In this document: positions 17,551 to 25,962 of the stretch, piece by piece
Layout of the letters: each line of letters starts with the position of its first letter
Position numbering within the stretch: position 1 is the stretch's first letter
Origin: Myxococcales bacterium
Lineage (GTDB): Bacteria; Myxococcota_A; Polyangia; Haliangiales; Haliangiaceae
Length of the DNA stretch: 42,304 nt
NCBI GenBank assembly: GCA_011526095.1
Contig: WYBA01000145.1
Location: forward strand, 1 to 42,304
Direction of reading: 5' to 3'
The notes under the pieces: generated by a model
What the model was told of the DNA's origin: nothing
The model's input: only the letters and a program-made list of their open reading frames with translations
Database searches by the model: none
Translations under genes and position numbers: made by a program

Positions 17551-19326
17551 ATGTCGAAGCTGCCGACCCAACACCCCGACGTCGAGGTCTCCCCGCTGCC
17601 CGCCCGCCTCGCGCTCGGCCAGGAGGCCGACGTCGATCGCTACATCGCCAGGCTCGAGGCGTTCGAGCGCGGCGAGCTGACCGCGACCGAATGGAAGCAG
17701 GAGTGCCGCCTCAACGGCGTCTACGACCAGCGGCAGGACGGCCTGATGATGATCCGGATCAAGGTGCCGGGCGGCATCCTGACCCCGCGGATGATCGAGG
17801 CGTTCGCGACGGCGTCGGAGCGGTGGGGCCACGACCGCAACCACGTCACGACGCGGCAGAACATCCAGTACCACTTCGTGCCCGAGGCCGAGGTCGAGGC
17901 GCTGCTGCGCTACCTCGCCGACGCCGGCGGCCTCACCACGCGCGAGGCGTGCGGCAACTCGGTGCGCAACTTCACCGCGTGCCCGCGCGCCGGCGTGTCG
18001 CACGACGAGCCGTTCGACGTCACGCCGTACGTCGAGGTGCTCGCCGCCCACTTCCTCCGCCAGTCGTTCTCGTACGGGCTGCCGCGCAAGTTCAAGCCGT
18101 CGATCGGCGGGTGCTGCGGCACCGACTGCTCGGCCGCGTTCATCAACGACCTCGGCCTGCTCGCGCGCGTACAGGACGGCGTGCCCGGGTTCAAGGTGCT
18201 CGCCGGCGGCGGCACCGCGACGCTGCGCCGCTCGGCGCTCGTCGTCGAGGAGTTCGTCCCGGCCACCGAGATGCTCGAGGCGGCCGAGGCGGTGGTGCGC
18301 GTGTTCAACCGCATCGGCAACCGCGGCAACATTTCCAAGGCGCGCCTGAAGTGGGCGATCGACAAGATCGGCCCGGCGGCGTTCATCGGCGAGTACCACG
18401 CCGAGCGCGAGAAGCTGCGGCTCGCCGGCGGGCGGCCGTTCAAGCTGCCCCCGCAGCCGACGCCGCCCGCGCTCAAGGCGGGTCTGCCTCAGGCGAGTCG
18501 GCCGCTCGACGGCTACGAGGCGTGGGCGGCGGACAGCGCGCGGCCGCAGAAGCAGGCCGGGTTCTCGACCGTCGAGGTCCGCCTCGTGCTCGGCGATCTC
18601 ACCGGCGCGCAGCTGCGCGGCCTGGGGCGGATCGCGGCCGAGCACGGCGAGGGCGAGCTGCGGCTGACCGTCGAGCAGAACGTGCTGCTGCGCTACGTGC
18701 CGACGTGGAAGCTGCCGGTGGTCCACCGCGAGCTGGCCGGGCTCGGGCTGGCGAAGGCGGGCGTCAAGACGGTGCTCGACGTGACGTCGTGCCCCGGCGC
18801 GTCGAGCTGCGCGATGGCGGTCACGCAGTCGCGGGGCCTGGCGCGGCTGCTCACCGACGAGCTCGAGGCGCGCCCGACCGTGACGGCGAAGGCGAAGGAG
18901 CTGTCGATCAAGATCAGCGGCTGCCCCAACGGGTGCGGCCAGCACCACGTCTCGGGCCTGGGGTTCCAGGGCGGGATGCGCAAGATCGACGGCAAGGCGG
19001 TGCCGCAGTACCTGCTCCACGTCGGCGGCGCGGTGACGCCGGATGGCGCGCGGTTCGGGCGGATCGCCGCGAAGGTGCCGCTGCGCAAGGTGCCCGACGC
19101 GGTCGAGCGGCTGATCGCGCTGTACGACGCCGAGAAGCGCGACGGCGAGCGGCCCGACGACTACTTCGGGCGCGTCCCGGTCGAGCAGGTCAAGGCCGCG
19201 CTCGCGTCGCTGACCGAGCTCGGGGCGGACGAGGCCGGTGACGCCGACTTCCTCGATCTCGACGAGCACCGTCAGGGCGTCGAGCTGACCGGCCCCAAGG
19301 GCTCGCCCGAAGATCACATGTGCTGA
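17551..19326 (+). CDS. Sulfite reductase hemoprotein (nitrite/sulfite reductase family)
   Basis: A 591-residue siroheme and [4Fe-4S] enzyme, expected to reduce sulfite to sulfide by six electrons. Both halves of the repeat are present: RIKVPGGILTPRMIEAFAT and TTRQNIQYHF in the first, RLTVEQNVLLRYVPTWKL in the second. The cluster and siroheme cysteines are seen as CPGASSC (Cys414, Cys420) and CPNGC (Cys458, Cys462). It could in principle be a nitrite reductase, but the cys neighbours make sulfite the likely substrate. No flavoprotein subunit is nearby, so ferredoxin is the probable donor (inference). ATG start at 17551, 41 bases after the previous stop, the largest gap within the operon. Confidence 0.94.
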   Translation: MSKLPTQHPDVEVSPLPARLALGQEADVDRYIARLEAFERGELTATEWKQECRLNGVYDQRQDGLMMIRIKVPGGILTPRMIEAFATASERWGHDRNHVTTRQNIQYHFVPEAEVEALLRYLADAGGLTTREACGNSVRNFTACPRAGVSHDEPFDVTPYVEVLAAHFLRQSFSYGLPRKFKPSIGGCCGTDCSAAFINDLGLLARVQDGVPGFKVLAGGGTATLRRSALVVEEFVPATEMLEAAEAVVRVFNRIGNRGNISKARLKWAIDKIGPAAFIGEYHAEREKLRLAGGRPFKLPPQPTPPALKAGLPQASRPLDGYEAWAADSARPQKQAGFSTVEVRLVLGDLTGAQLRGLGRIAAEHGEGELRLTVEQNVLLRYVPTWKLPVVHRELAGLGLAKAGVKTVLDVTSCPGASSCAMAVTQSRGLARLLTDELEARPTVTAKAKELSIKISGCPNGCGQHHVSGLGFQGGMRKIDGKAVPQYLLHVGGAVTPDGARFGRIAAKVPLRKVPDAVERLIALYDAEKRDGERPDDYFGRVPVEQVKAALASLTELGADEAGDADFLDLDEHRQGVELTGPKGSPEDHMC

Positions 19327-19336
19327 AGGCCTCCGT

Positions 19337-20311
19337 GTGGACCTGATCAGCCTCGCGATCCTCGCGGTGGCCGGCGTGTTCGCCCTCAACATGGGCGGCA
19401 GCGGGCTGGCGCCGGCGTTCTCGGTCGCGCTCGGCGCGGGCGTCGTCGGCCGCCGCGCCGCGCCGGTGCTGTTCGCCGCGTGCGTGCTGTTCGGCGCGCT
19501 GGTGCTGGGCGACGGCGTCGCCAAGACGCTCGCCGGCGGGATCGTGCCGCGCGCCGAGCTGACGCCGGCGCGCGTCTTGTGCGTGCTCGGCGCGGCGACC
19601 GCGGCGCTGCTGCTGGCGAATCTGCTGCGCGTGCCGCAGTCGACGTCGTGGGTGACCGTGCTCGCGCTGGTCGCGCTGGGCGTGTCGATCGGGCAGGTCA
19701 AGACCGACACGATCGTCCAGCGCCTGCTGCCGGCGTGGACGCTGCTGCCGCTGGTCGCGTACGTGCTGACGCGGCTGGCGCTCGGCGTGTTCTACCCGCT
19801 GCGCGCGTCGAACTTCCGGCTGCACGAGCGGCTGGTGCGCAACCAGCGGCGGCTGCGCTGGCTGGTGCTCGGCTCGAGCTGCTACGTCGCGGTCGCGATC
19901 GGGGCGAACAACGTCGCGAACGCGGTCGGGCCGGTGTCGGCGACCGGGATCCTCGACGCGGCGACCGGGTTCTGGGTGATGGCGCCGCTGTTCGGGGTCG
20001 GCGCCGTGCTGTTCGCCGGGCCGGCCCGCACCGTCGGCAACGACATCGTGCCGATGGGCGTGTTCGCCGCGTGCATCGTGAGCCTGGTCGTCGCGACGCT
20101 GCTGCTGCTGGCGTCGTACATGGGGCTGCCGCAGTCGCTCGTCCAGCTCAACGCCGCGGCGGTGTTCGCGGTGTGGCACGTCAAGGAGGACAGCCGGATC
20201 GCGCGCGAGCACCTGGTGCTGCGGCGGATCGCGACGGTGTGGCTGGTGACGCCGGTGATCGCGGCGGTGCTCACCGTCGGACTGGCCGAGGCGGTGGGGG
20301 TGGTCGGGTGA
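19337..20311 (+). CDS. cysP: PiT-family permease, probable sulfate transporter (CysP-like)
   Basis: A 324-residue membrane protein of the inorganic phosphate transporter family with about ten hydrophobic segments. The duplicated PiT signature is visible, changed in the first copy (LNMGGSGLAPAF near 18) and clear in the second (GANNVANAVGPVSATG near 190). The family includes phosphate carriers, but the Bacillus subtilis CysP in the cysH operon is a PiT-type sulfate permease. Here too it sits among cys genes (after sulfite reductase, overlapping cysteine synthase), so sulfate or thiosulfate is the likely substrate by context. Start GTG 19337, with AAGG 6 bases ahead. No ABC-type sulfate transporter is in the window. 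Confidence 0.82.
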   Translation: MDLISLAILAVAGVFALNMGGSGLAPAFSVALGAGVVGRRAAPVLFAACVLFGALVLGDGVAKTLAGGIVPRAELTPARVLCVLGAATAALLLANLLRVPQSTSWVTVLALVALGVSIGQVKTDTIVQRLLPAWTLLPLVAYVLTRLALGVFYPLRASNFRLHERLVRNQRRLRWLVLGSSCYVAVAIGANNVANAVGPVSATGILDAATGFWVMAPLFGVGAVLFAGPARTVGNDIVPMGVFAACIVSLVVATLLLLASYMGLPQSLVQLNAAAVFAVWHVKEDSRIAREHLVLRRIATVWLVTPVIAAVLTVGLAEAVGVVG

Positions 20312-21261
20312 GCGTCGGCGACGACACCAAGTGCGGCCGGCGGATCGCCGACGGCGTGCTCGAGCTGATCGGCGGCACGCCGCTGGTGCGGCTCAAGCGG
20401 CTGCCGCCGCCTGGCGCCGCCGAGGTGCTGGTCAAGCTCGAGTCCTACTCGCCGGGCGGCAGCGTCAAGGATCGGGTCGCGCTGCAGATGATCGAGGCGG
20501 CCGAGGCCGAGGGCCTGCTCGACGCCGACACGGTCGTGCTCGAGCCGACGTCGGGGAACACGGGGATCGGGCTGGCGGTGGTGTGCGCGGCGCGCGGCTA
20601 CCGCTGCGTGCTGGTCATGCCCGACTCGATGTCGCTCGAGCGGACCTACCTGCTCAAGCGGCTCGGCGCCGAGGTCGTGCTGACGCCCGCGCGCGACCAC
20701 ATGGCCGGCGCGGTCAAGAAGGCCGAGGAGCTCGCGCGCCGGTACCCCAAGGTGTTCCTGCCGCGCCAGTTCGACAACGCCGCGAACCCGGCGGTCCACG
20801 CCCGCACCACCGCGCTCGAGCTGCTCGACGCGGCGGACGGCCGGCTCGACGCGTTCGTCGCCGGCGTCGGCACCGGCGGGACGATCACCGGCGTCGGCGG
20901 CGTGCTCAAGGCGCGCGTGCCCGGGGTGCGGGTGATCGCCGTCGAGCCGGCGGCGTCGCCGGTGCTGTCGACCGGGCGCGCGGGCGCGCACAAGATCCAG
21001 GGCATCGGCGCCGGGTTCGTCCCGGCGGTGCTCGATCGCGGCGTCATCGACGACGTCCGCACGGTGAGCGACGCCGACGCGTTCGAGGGGATGAAGGCGC
21101 TCGCCGCGCGCGAGGGCATCCTCGCCGGGATCTCGGCCGGCGCCGCGATCCACGTCGCGCTCGACGTCGCGCGCGTGCTCGGCGCCGGGCGCCGCGTGAT
21201 CACGGTGCTGCCCGACGGCGGCGAGCGGTACCTGACGGTGCAGAGCTACTTCGAGCTGTGA
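20308..21261 (+). CDS. cysK: Cysteine synthase (O-acetylserine sulfhydrylase)
   Basis: A 317-residue fold-type II PLP enzyme that makes cysteine from O-acetylserine and sulfide. It has LIGGTPLVRL, the PLP Lys54 in GGSVKDR, the substrate loop PTSGNTGIGLAVV and the phosphate-binding GVGTGGTITGVGG. The segment GISAGAAIHVAL and LPDGGERYLT complete the usual CysK order. CysM-type enzymes share most of these motifs, so CysK and CysM are not fully separable here, but the length and operon favour CysK. GTG start 20308 overlaps the permease stop (GTGA). It closes the operon with the last step, from sulfide to cysteine. Confidence 0.94.
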   Translation: MSVGDDTKCGRRIADGVLELIGGTPLVRLKRLPPPGAAEVLVKLESYSPGGSVKDRVALQMIEAAEAEGLLDADTVVLEPTSGNTGIGLAVVCAARGYRCVLVMPDSMSLERTYLLKRLGAEVVLTPARDHMAGAVKKAEELARRYPKVFLPRQFDNAANPAVHARTTALELLDAADGRLDAFVAGVGTGGTITGVGGVLKARVPGVRVIAVEPAASPVLSTGRAGAHKIQGIGAGFVPAVLDRGVIDDVRTVSDADAFEGMKALAAREGILAGISAGAAIHVALDVARVLGAGRRVITVLPDGGERYLTVQSYFEL

Positions 21262-21280
21262 CGACGCGGAGGCCGGCTGC

Positions 21281-21286
21281 TACCCT
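21281..21286 (+). promoter_or_regulatory. Candidate -10 (TACCCT) for the small lipoprotein
   Basis: TACCCT ends 7 bases before the GTG start at 21294. It lies 19 bases after the cysteine synthase stop. No Shine-Dalgarno is seen, so a leaderless transcript is possible. Confidence 0.35.
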
Positions 21287-21293
21287 GCCGTGC

Positions 21294-21722
21294 GTGACAC
21301 GGCTGACCTTCGTCATGGTCCTGCTCGCGGCGTGCAGCGACGCGCCGGCGCCCGCCGCGGACGCGGGCCTGGACGAGCCGACCGGCGTGATGGGGACGTG
21401 GGCGATCACGTGGACGTGCGTCGCCGGCTGCACGATCGGCGCGATCAACCCGCTCGCCTACAACGACGTCCTGGTCGTCGCCCCCGACGGGACGGCCACC
21501 TACCAGAGCACGACGTGCGCCGACTGCGGCGCCGTGCACGCGATGACGGCGACCGCCTCGTGCCTCACCGTCGCGGCGGGCGAGGACTTCGGCGTCGTCC
21601 GCGAGGCCTACGAGGCGTGCGCGACGGGCGGCGTGCTCGCGGCCGAGCTCACGTGGTCGGGGTATCCGGGGCCGTTCGAGCCTCGGACGTACCGGCTGCG
21701 CGGGACGCCAGGTCAGCCCTGA
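21294..21722 (+). CDS. Small cysteine-rich lipoprotein of unknown function
   Basis: A 142-residue exported protein. The very short signal peptide (MTRLTFVMVLLAAC) ends in the lipobox LAAC with Cys14 as lipidation site. An acidic/Ala linker follows, then a domain of about 110 residues with six further cysteines arranged partly in pairs (TCVAGC, TTCADCG), probably forming disulfides. It starts MGTWAITWTC, like small periplasmic beta-barrel domains, but no family is recognised. Start GTG 21294 is chosen because it places the lipobox at the correct distance. Its 3' end overlaps the end of kefC on the other strand by 74 bases, an unusually long convergent overlap. Confidence 0.75.
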   Translation: MTRLTFVMVLLAACSDAPAPAADAGLDEPTGVMGTWAITWTCVAGCTIGAINPLAYNDVLVVAPDGTATYQSTTCADCGAVHAMTATASCLTVAAGEDFGVVREAYEACATGGVLAAELTWSGYPGPFEPRTYRLRGTPGQP

Positions 21723-23571
21723 GGCTCTCGTTGTTCCACGCGCCGTCGCGGTCGCCGTAGGTGCGCGGGTCCTCCTCGCGCATCAGGCGCTCGGACTCCT
21801 CGAGCGCGCGGCGCGCGGCGGCGAAGTAGACGTCGCCCTCGGTGCGGCCCCACATCTGCGCGAGCTCCTCGAGCGCGCGCTCGTCGTGGTCGCGCCAGCG
21901 GCGGGCGAGGCGGTGGGCGGTGTGCGCGCGGTAGCCGAGGCCGCGCAGCGCCTCGATCCCGACCTCGTAGCTCGAGCCGAACGTCTCGCGCCAGACGTGC
22001 TGGACGCCGAGGCGGCGCAGGCGGAAGTAGTGGATGCGGTCGCGGGCGCGCGCGTAGATCGTCAGCTTCGGGAAGTGCTTCTGCACCGTCTCGGCGATCT
22101 CGAGCGACGCGTTGACCTCGTCGACGGCGAGGATGAAGAGCTTGGCGTGGGCGCAGCCGGCGGCGTGGAGCAGGGCGGGGCGCGAGGCGTCGCCGTAGTA
22201 CGTCTTCATCCCGAGGCGGCCGAGCACGTCGATCATCTCGGGGTCGAGATCGAGCACCGTCGGGCGGATCCCGTTGGCGATCAGCTTGCGGCCGATGATC
22301 TGGCCGAACCGTCCGTAGCCGGCGATCACGACCGGCGCGTCGGCGTGGGCGATCTCGTCGGCGGGGCGGTCGGCCGCGTCGTCGGTGGCCCACGGCAGGA
22401 TCCACCGCTCGAGCGCGACGAACACCACGGGCGTGAGGATCATCGACATCGCGACCGTGGCGACCAGCGGCCCGGCGAGCTCGGCGCCGAAGACGCGGCT
22501 CTGGACGCCGAAGCTGATCAGCACGAACGCGAACTCGCCGACCTGGCACAGGCCGAGGGCGAACAGCCAGCGCGCGGTGCGGCCGAGGCGGAACCACCGG
22601 GCGAGGCCGTACAGCACGGCGAACTTGAGCGCCATCACGCCGACGACGAGGCCGGTGATCGTCAGCGGCTCGTCGCCGATCAGGCCGAAGTCGATCTGCG
22701 CGCCGACGGAGATGAAGAACAGGCCGAGGAGCAGGCCCTTGAACGGCTCGATGTCGGACTCGAGCTCGTGGCGGTACTCGCTCTCGGCGAGGACGACGCC
22801 GGCGAGGAACGTGCCGAGCGCGGGCGACAGGCCGGCCTGCTGCATCAGCAGGGCGATCCCGACGACGAGCAGCAGCGCGGCGGCGGTGAACGACTCGCGC
22901 ACCTTGATTTCGGCCATCAGGCGGAACAGCGGGCGGACGAGGAAGATGCCGCCGGCGACGACGCCGGTGACCGAGCCGATCAGGATGAGGGCCTGGAGCC
23001 AGGCGGGCCGGCCGGCGTCGTCCGTGGCGGCGGCGGCGGGGTCGGCGGCGGCGGCGACGCCGAGCAGCGGGAAGATGGCGAGGATCGGGATGACCGCGAT
23101 GTCCTGGAACAGCAGGACCGAGAACGACGACTGGCCGCCCTGGCTCTTGAGCAGGCCCTTCTCGGCGAGCGTCGACAGGACGATCGCGGTGGAGGACATC
23201 GCGAGGATCATCCCGACGGCGAGCGCCGGCTTCCACGCGACGCCGAGCACGAGCGCGCCGCCGGTGGCGACGGCGATCGTGAGCGCGACCTGGGCGCCGC
23301 CGAGGCCGAGGATCGGCCGGCGGAGCTCCCACAGCAGCGAGGGGCGCAACTCGAGGCCGACGAGGAACAGCATCATGACGACGCCGAACTCGGCGAAGTG
23401 CATGACGTGGTGGCCCTCGGTGCCGACCAGGCCGAGCGCCCACGGGCCGATCGCGACGCCGGCGAGCAGGTAGCCCAGGACCGAGCCGAGGCCGAGCTTC
23501 TTGGCGATCGGCACGCCGATCACGGCGGCGGCGAGGTAGATGAAGGCCTGGACCAGGACGCTGTCAGTCAT
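21649..23571 (-). CDS. kefC: Glutathione-regulated potassium/proton antiporter, CPA2 family (KefC/KefB type)
   Basis: A 640-residue protein. The N-terminal CPA2 exchanger domain (to about 400) has about twelve membrane segments. It includes SSTAIVLSTLAEKGLL, GQSSFSVLLFQDIAVIP, GTFLAGVVLAESEYRHEL and the Kef regulatory loop before LLLGLFFISVGAQIDF. A cytoplasmic RCK/TrkA-N domain follows, with Rossmann motif VVIAGYGRFGQIIGRKL and DLDPEMIDVLGRLG. KefC-type channels expel potassium when glutathione adducts bind the RCK domain, acidifying and protecting the cell from electrophiles. ATG 23571 overlaps the stop of kefF. KefB and KefC cannot be separated reliably from motifs. The C-terminus is acidic and extended and overlaps the convergent lipoprotein gene. 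Confidence 0.92.
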   Translation of the reverse strand: MTDSVLVQAFIYLAAAVIGVPIAKKLGLGSVLGYLLAGVAIGPWALGLVGTEGHHVMHFAEFGVVMMLFLVGLELRPSLLWELRRPILGLGGAQVALTIAVATGGALVLGVAWKPALAVGMILAMSSTAIVLSTLAEKGLLKSQGGQSSFSVLLFQDIAVIPILAIFPLLGVAAAADPAAAATDDAGRPAWLQALILIGSVTGVVAGGIFLVRPLFRLMAEIKVRESFTAAALLLVVGIALLMQQAGLSPALGTFLAGVVLAESEYRHELESDIEPFKGLLLGLFFISVGAQIDFGLIGDEPLTITGLVVGVMALKFAVLYGLARWFRLGRTARWLFALGLCQVGEFAFVLISFGVQSRVFGAELAGPLVATVAMSMILTPVVFVALERWILPWATDDAADRPADEIAHADAPVVIAGYGRFGQIIGRKLIANGIRPTVLDLDPEMIDVLGRLGMKTYYGDASRPALLHAAGCAHAKLFILAVDEVNASLEIAETVQKHFPKLTIYARARDRIHYFRLRRLGVQHVWRETFGSSYEVGIEALRGLGYRAHTAHRLARRWRDHDERALEELAQMWGRTEGDVYFAAARRALEESERLMREEDPRTYGDRDGAWNNESLRADLASRAAGTSEARTAPDTPTT

Positions 23572-24191
23572 GCGGAGGCTCGCGTGGTGATCAGCTCGTC
23601 GACGATCGGATCGAGCCGCTCGGCGGCGGCGGCGCGGTCGAGGTCGAGCCGGTCGTCCCGGAGCGCCTCGAGCAGCCGGCGATATGCCTCGCACGGCCCC
23701 GCGAGCGGGTCGTCCTTGGTCACGCGCAGCGCCGCATGCACGACGAACGGCGCGAGGAACCGCATGCGGCAGAGGTGCGCCGTCTGATCCCACGGTGTCA
23801 GCAACTCGCGCATCGTGTAGCGGTTGTAACCGTCGTGGCGATAAGCGTGCTCGGGGCCACCGGTGGAGATGACGTTGAACGTGATCTTGCCGTCGAGGTG
23901 GTGACCGCCGGCGCCGTAGGCCCAGCCGTGCTCGAGCACGAGGTCCTGCCACTCCTTCATGATCGCGGGCGCGGAGTACCAGTAGAACGGGTGCTGGAAC
24001 ACGATCACGTCGTGCGCGAGCAGCAGCGCCTGCTCGCGCTTCACGTCGAGGTGCATCGCCGGGTACGTCTCGTACAGATCGTGGAGCGTCACCCCATCGA
24101 GGCCGCGCACCGCGTCGGCCAGCCGAACGTTCACGCGCGATCGCTCGAGCACCGGGTGCGCGAAGAGGATGAGGATTCGGCGGACGGCCAC
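23568..24191 (-). CDS. kefF: KefF-like NAD(P)H quinone reductase, ancillary protein of the antiporter
   Basis: A 207-residue flavodoxin-fold reductase. ILILFAHPVLERSRVN is the FMN-binding start. HDVIVFQHPFYWYSAPAIMK, LEHGWAYGAGGHHLDGK and STGGPEHAYRHDGYNRYT are hallmarks of the KefF/KefG/MdaB group. In E. coli, KefF binds the RCK domain of KefC and is needed for full activity while reducing quinones. Here its stop overlaps the antiporter ATG (ATGA), so they are co-translated, which supports the pair. The start is GTG 24191; GGAGG directly abuts or overlaps it, and TACGCA lies 7 bases upstream. Confidence 0.9.
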   Translation of the reverse strand: MAVRRILILFAHPVLERSRVNVRLADAVRGLDGVTLHDLYETYPAMHLDVKREQALLLAHDVIVFQHPFYWYSAPAIMKEWQDLVLEHGWAYGAGGHHLDGKITFNVISTGGPEHAYRHDGYNRYTMRELLTPWDQTAHLCRMRFLAPFVVHAALRVTKDDPLAGPCEAYRRLLEALRDDRLDLDRAAAAERLDPIVDELITTRASA

Positions 24192-24353
24192 CTCCCACCT
24201 GCGTACGCTGCCATCCCATCGGGCGTCAACCCGCCGACCGGGCAGGGTGGGGGCGACCGCGCTGTGCGCACGATGTCCGAGGCCACGGGCGCCGCCACCA
24301 CCCGGTGGCTAGCCCGTGCGCACGACAGCCGCGCCGCCGTCGAGCTCGGCGAG

Positions 24354-25352
24354 TTACGCGATTGCGGCCGGGGTGGTGATCGCCCGAGGATGACCTCGTC
24401 GCGTTGGCGTCGCTCCGTGCGCACGGCGTGGCTGCTGGCCTGGCCATGTGACGAACGCACCGGCACACGGCCAGGCCCCGGCCGGGAAGGAGCCCTTCTC
24501 GCCGGTGCGCTCGCGCGTCGATGCCGCCCGGTACGCGTGCTTGAACTCTCGATACGCCGCGCGATACGCGGCGCGCGCGTCGGCGCTGGCGGCGTGACAT
24601 TCCGGAGCTCGCGAGCGCGACGGCTCCTGCGGCCGCGCCCATGGGTCGATCGCGAGCACGGCGTCGATGCCGAGTGGCGTGCGTCCGAGAGCGCGGTTGC
24701 GGTCGCTCGTCGAGAGGACCACGTCTTCGACCAGCGCGGCGTGGCGCGCGCGGAGCGATTCGTCGTCGAGCCGTGACCACGCCGGGATCGGACTCAGCAC
24801 GACGGGATAGACGCAGGCTCGCTCGACCGAGCTGCCCTTCTTGCGTCCACGGCCGCCGCGCGTGTGCTCGCGAGTGATCCACGTGCCCTCGAGCGTCATG
24901 TCGCCGACGAAGCCGGCGTATGCGCTTGCGCCCGGCCAGTCGGCAGGTGCTGCGACGAGCCCTTCCTTGCAGCCATGCGACAGCAGGTAGGTGAGTCGGT
25001 CAATCGAAGACTCGTCGTCGACGACGCGGATCGCACGCATGCGGCGCCCCCAGATCGGTCCACCTGACTCGCGGACGCGCCCGATCACCTTGGCGACGTT
25101 CGCGTTCACGAACCCCATGAACGGCGCGATGCTCTCACCGTCGGTCGCGGAGAGGAGGAAGTGCGCGTGGTTCGACATGTAGACGAAGTAGTGGAGCGCG
25201 ACTGCTGGGAACAGGTGCTGCGCGCGCCCGATGACTCCAAGGATGAGGTTGCGGGACTGGGCGCAGGGACGGAGCAGGAACTGCTCACGGATCGTCCGGA
25301 TCGTGATCTCGTAGACGGCACCAGGTTCGTACCAGCGCAGCGGGTGGCCCAT
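24354..25352 (-). CDS. REP-associated tyrosine transposase (RAYT, Y1/HUH family)
   Basis: A protein of about 332 residues. The N-terminal Y1-transposase domain begins MGHPLRWYEPGAVYEITIRT, the usual RAYT opening. The HUH metal site is His62 and His64 in FVYMSNHAHFLL. The segment TYLLSHGCKEGLV followed by DWPGASAY corresponds to the usual YIHLNPVRAGLV and YPWSSYRAY and may carry the catalytic tyrosine. The C-terminal 170 residues are basic, Arg/Ala-rich (RAAYREFKHAYRAAS) and unlike typical RAYTs, which are shorter. In-frame ATGs at 25421 and 25481 could add up to 43 residues; I chose 25352 by family alignment. REP-like hairpins lie immediately upstream of the gene, its expected substrates. RAYTs are usually domesticated single-copy genes rather than active insertion sequences. 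Confidence 0.82.
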   Translation of the reverse strand: MGHPLRWYEPGAVYEITIRTIREQFLLRPCAQSRNLILGVIGRAQHLFPAVALHYFVYMSNHAHFLLSATDGESIAPFMGFVNANVAKVIGRVRESGGPIWGRRMRAIRVVDDESSIDRLTYLLSHGCKEGLVAAPADWPGASAYAGFVGDMTLEGTWITREHTRGGRGRKKGSSVERACVYPVVLSPIPAWSRLDDESLRARHAALVEDVVLSTSDRNRALGRTPLGIDAVLAIDPWARPQEPSRSRAPECHAASADARAAYRAAYREFKHAYRAASTRERTGEKGSFPAGAWPCAGAFVTWPGQQPRRAHGATPTRRGHPRAITTPAAIA

Positions 25353-25420
25353 GCCGGCACGCAATTCATCCGTCGTGCCGCAGCGGCGCACGGGATTCTC
25401 CTGACTTCTGCGTCGAACCA

Positions 25421-25437
25421 TGTCCGGTCGCCGGACA
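25421..25437. repeat. Inverted repeat at the 5' side of the RAYT gene
   Basis: TGTCCGG-TCG-CCGGACA, a perfect 7-bp stem with a 3-base loop, lies 69 bases upstream of the preferred RAYT start and at the alternative ATG 25421. It may form a hairpin in the transcript or in single-stranded DNA, which HUH enzymes bind, or be an operator. Confidence 0.55.
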
Positions 25438-25618
25438 AATGGCCGAAAACCGCCCGCCATGTCGGTGCCACGGTCAGTCATCTAGCGCGGCCATCCAGCT
25501 CGACACTCAGGCACGGGGGTGTGAGGTGCGCTACGGCCGGCCGTGCCTTGCCTTCACACGGGCGTCCTTCACATGGGTGTCATGTCGGGCACCTCGCGGG
25601 GCTTCAGGGCTTGACATG

Positions 25619-25662
25619 GGTGGGTGTCTTGGTGGGTGTCTTGGTGGGTGTCTTGGTGTCTT
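25619..25662. repeat. Minisatellite, 12-base unit, 3.7 copies
   Basis: GGTGGGTGTCTT is repeated perfectly three times (25619-25654) and followed by a partial copy GGTGTCTT. The unit is G/T-rich on the plus strand. It lies inside the REP-like cluster. Copy number probably varies between strains by slippage. Confidence 0.9.
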
Positions 25663-25831
25663 CACATGGGTGTCAGGCACCTCGCGGGGCCGTGAGGTCC
25701 GCTACGTCCGTGAGCGCACGGGCGCCACCTGACGGGGGCGCGTGTCTGGCGACGATCTCCGGAGGTCGGACATGGTCAGGCCCGGTCGGGCCCTCAGGCC
25801 CTGACACGAGCGTCAGGCACCTCGTGGGGCT

Positions 25832-25962
25832 GGGCACCGGGCACCCGGGCACCCGGGCACCCGGGGCACCCGGGGCACCCGGGGCACCCATGTCGGGGTG
25901 GCCGGGGTGGCCGGTGGCCGGGGTGGCAGGCACCGGTGGCGGTGGCCGGGGTGGCAGGCACC
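25832..25962. repeat. Minisatellites of GGCACCCGG and GGGGTGGCC units
   Basis: An 8-9-base unit (GGGCACCC with one or two extra G) is repeated seven times from 25832 to 25890. Next comes a GGGGTGGCC array. Inside it a 22-base block starting GGTGGCCGGGGTGG recurs at 25913-25934 and 25941-25962. The array ends at the last REP-like hairpin, whose right arm is near 25980. Confidence 0.88.

Noticed and set aside
19337..20311. Phosphate transporter assignment for the PiT-family gene
   Set aside because: Motifs alone allow it, but its place between sulfite reductase and cysteine synthase with overlapping starts favours sulfate, as for B. subtilis CysP.
24262..24423. Three GTGCGCAC palindromes between kefF and the RAYT gene region
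   Set aside because: An 8-bp alternating palindrome is expected often at this GC content, spacing is irregular, and one copy lies inside the RAYT coding region.
24354..25481. A complete active insertion sequence
   Set aside because: No terminal inverted repeats, target duplication or second transposase gene was found. The protein matches single-copy RAYTs rather than a mobile IS.
25619..25890. CRISPR array
   Set aside because: The repeats are short tandem units of 8-12 bases without unique spacers, and no cas gene is present.
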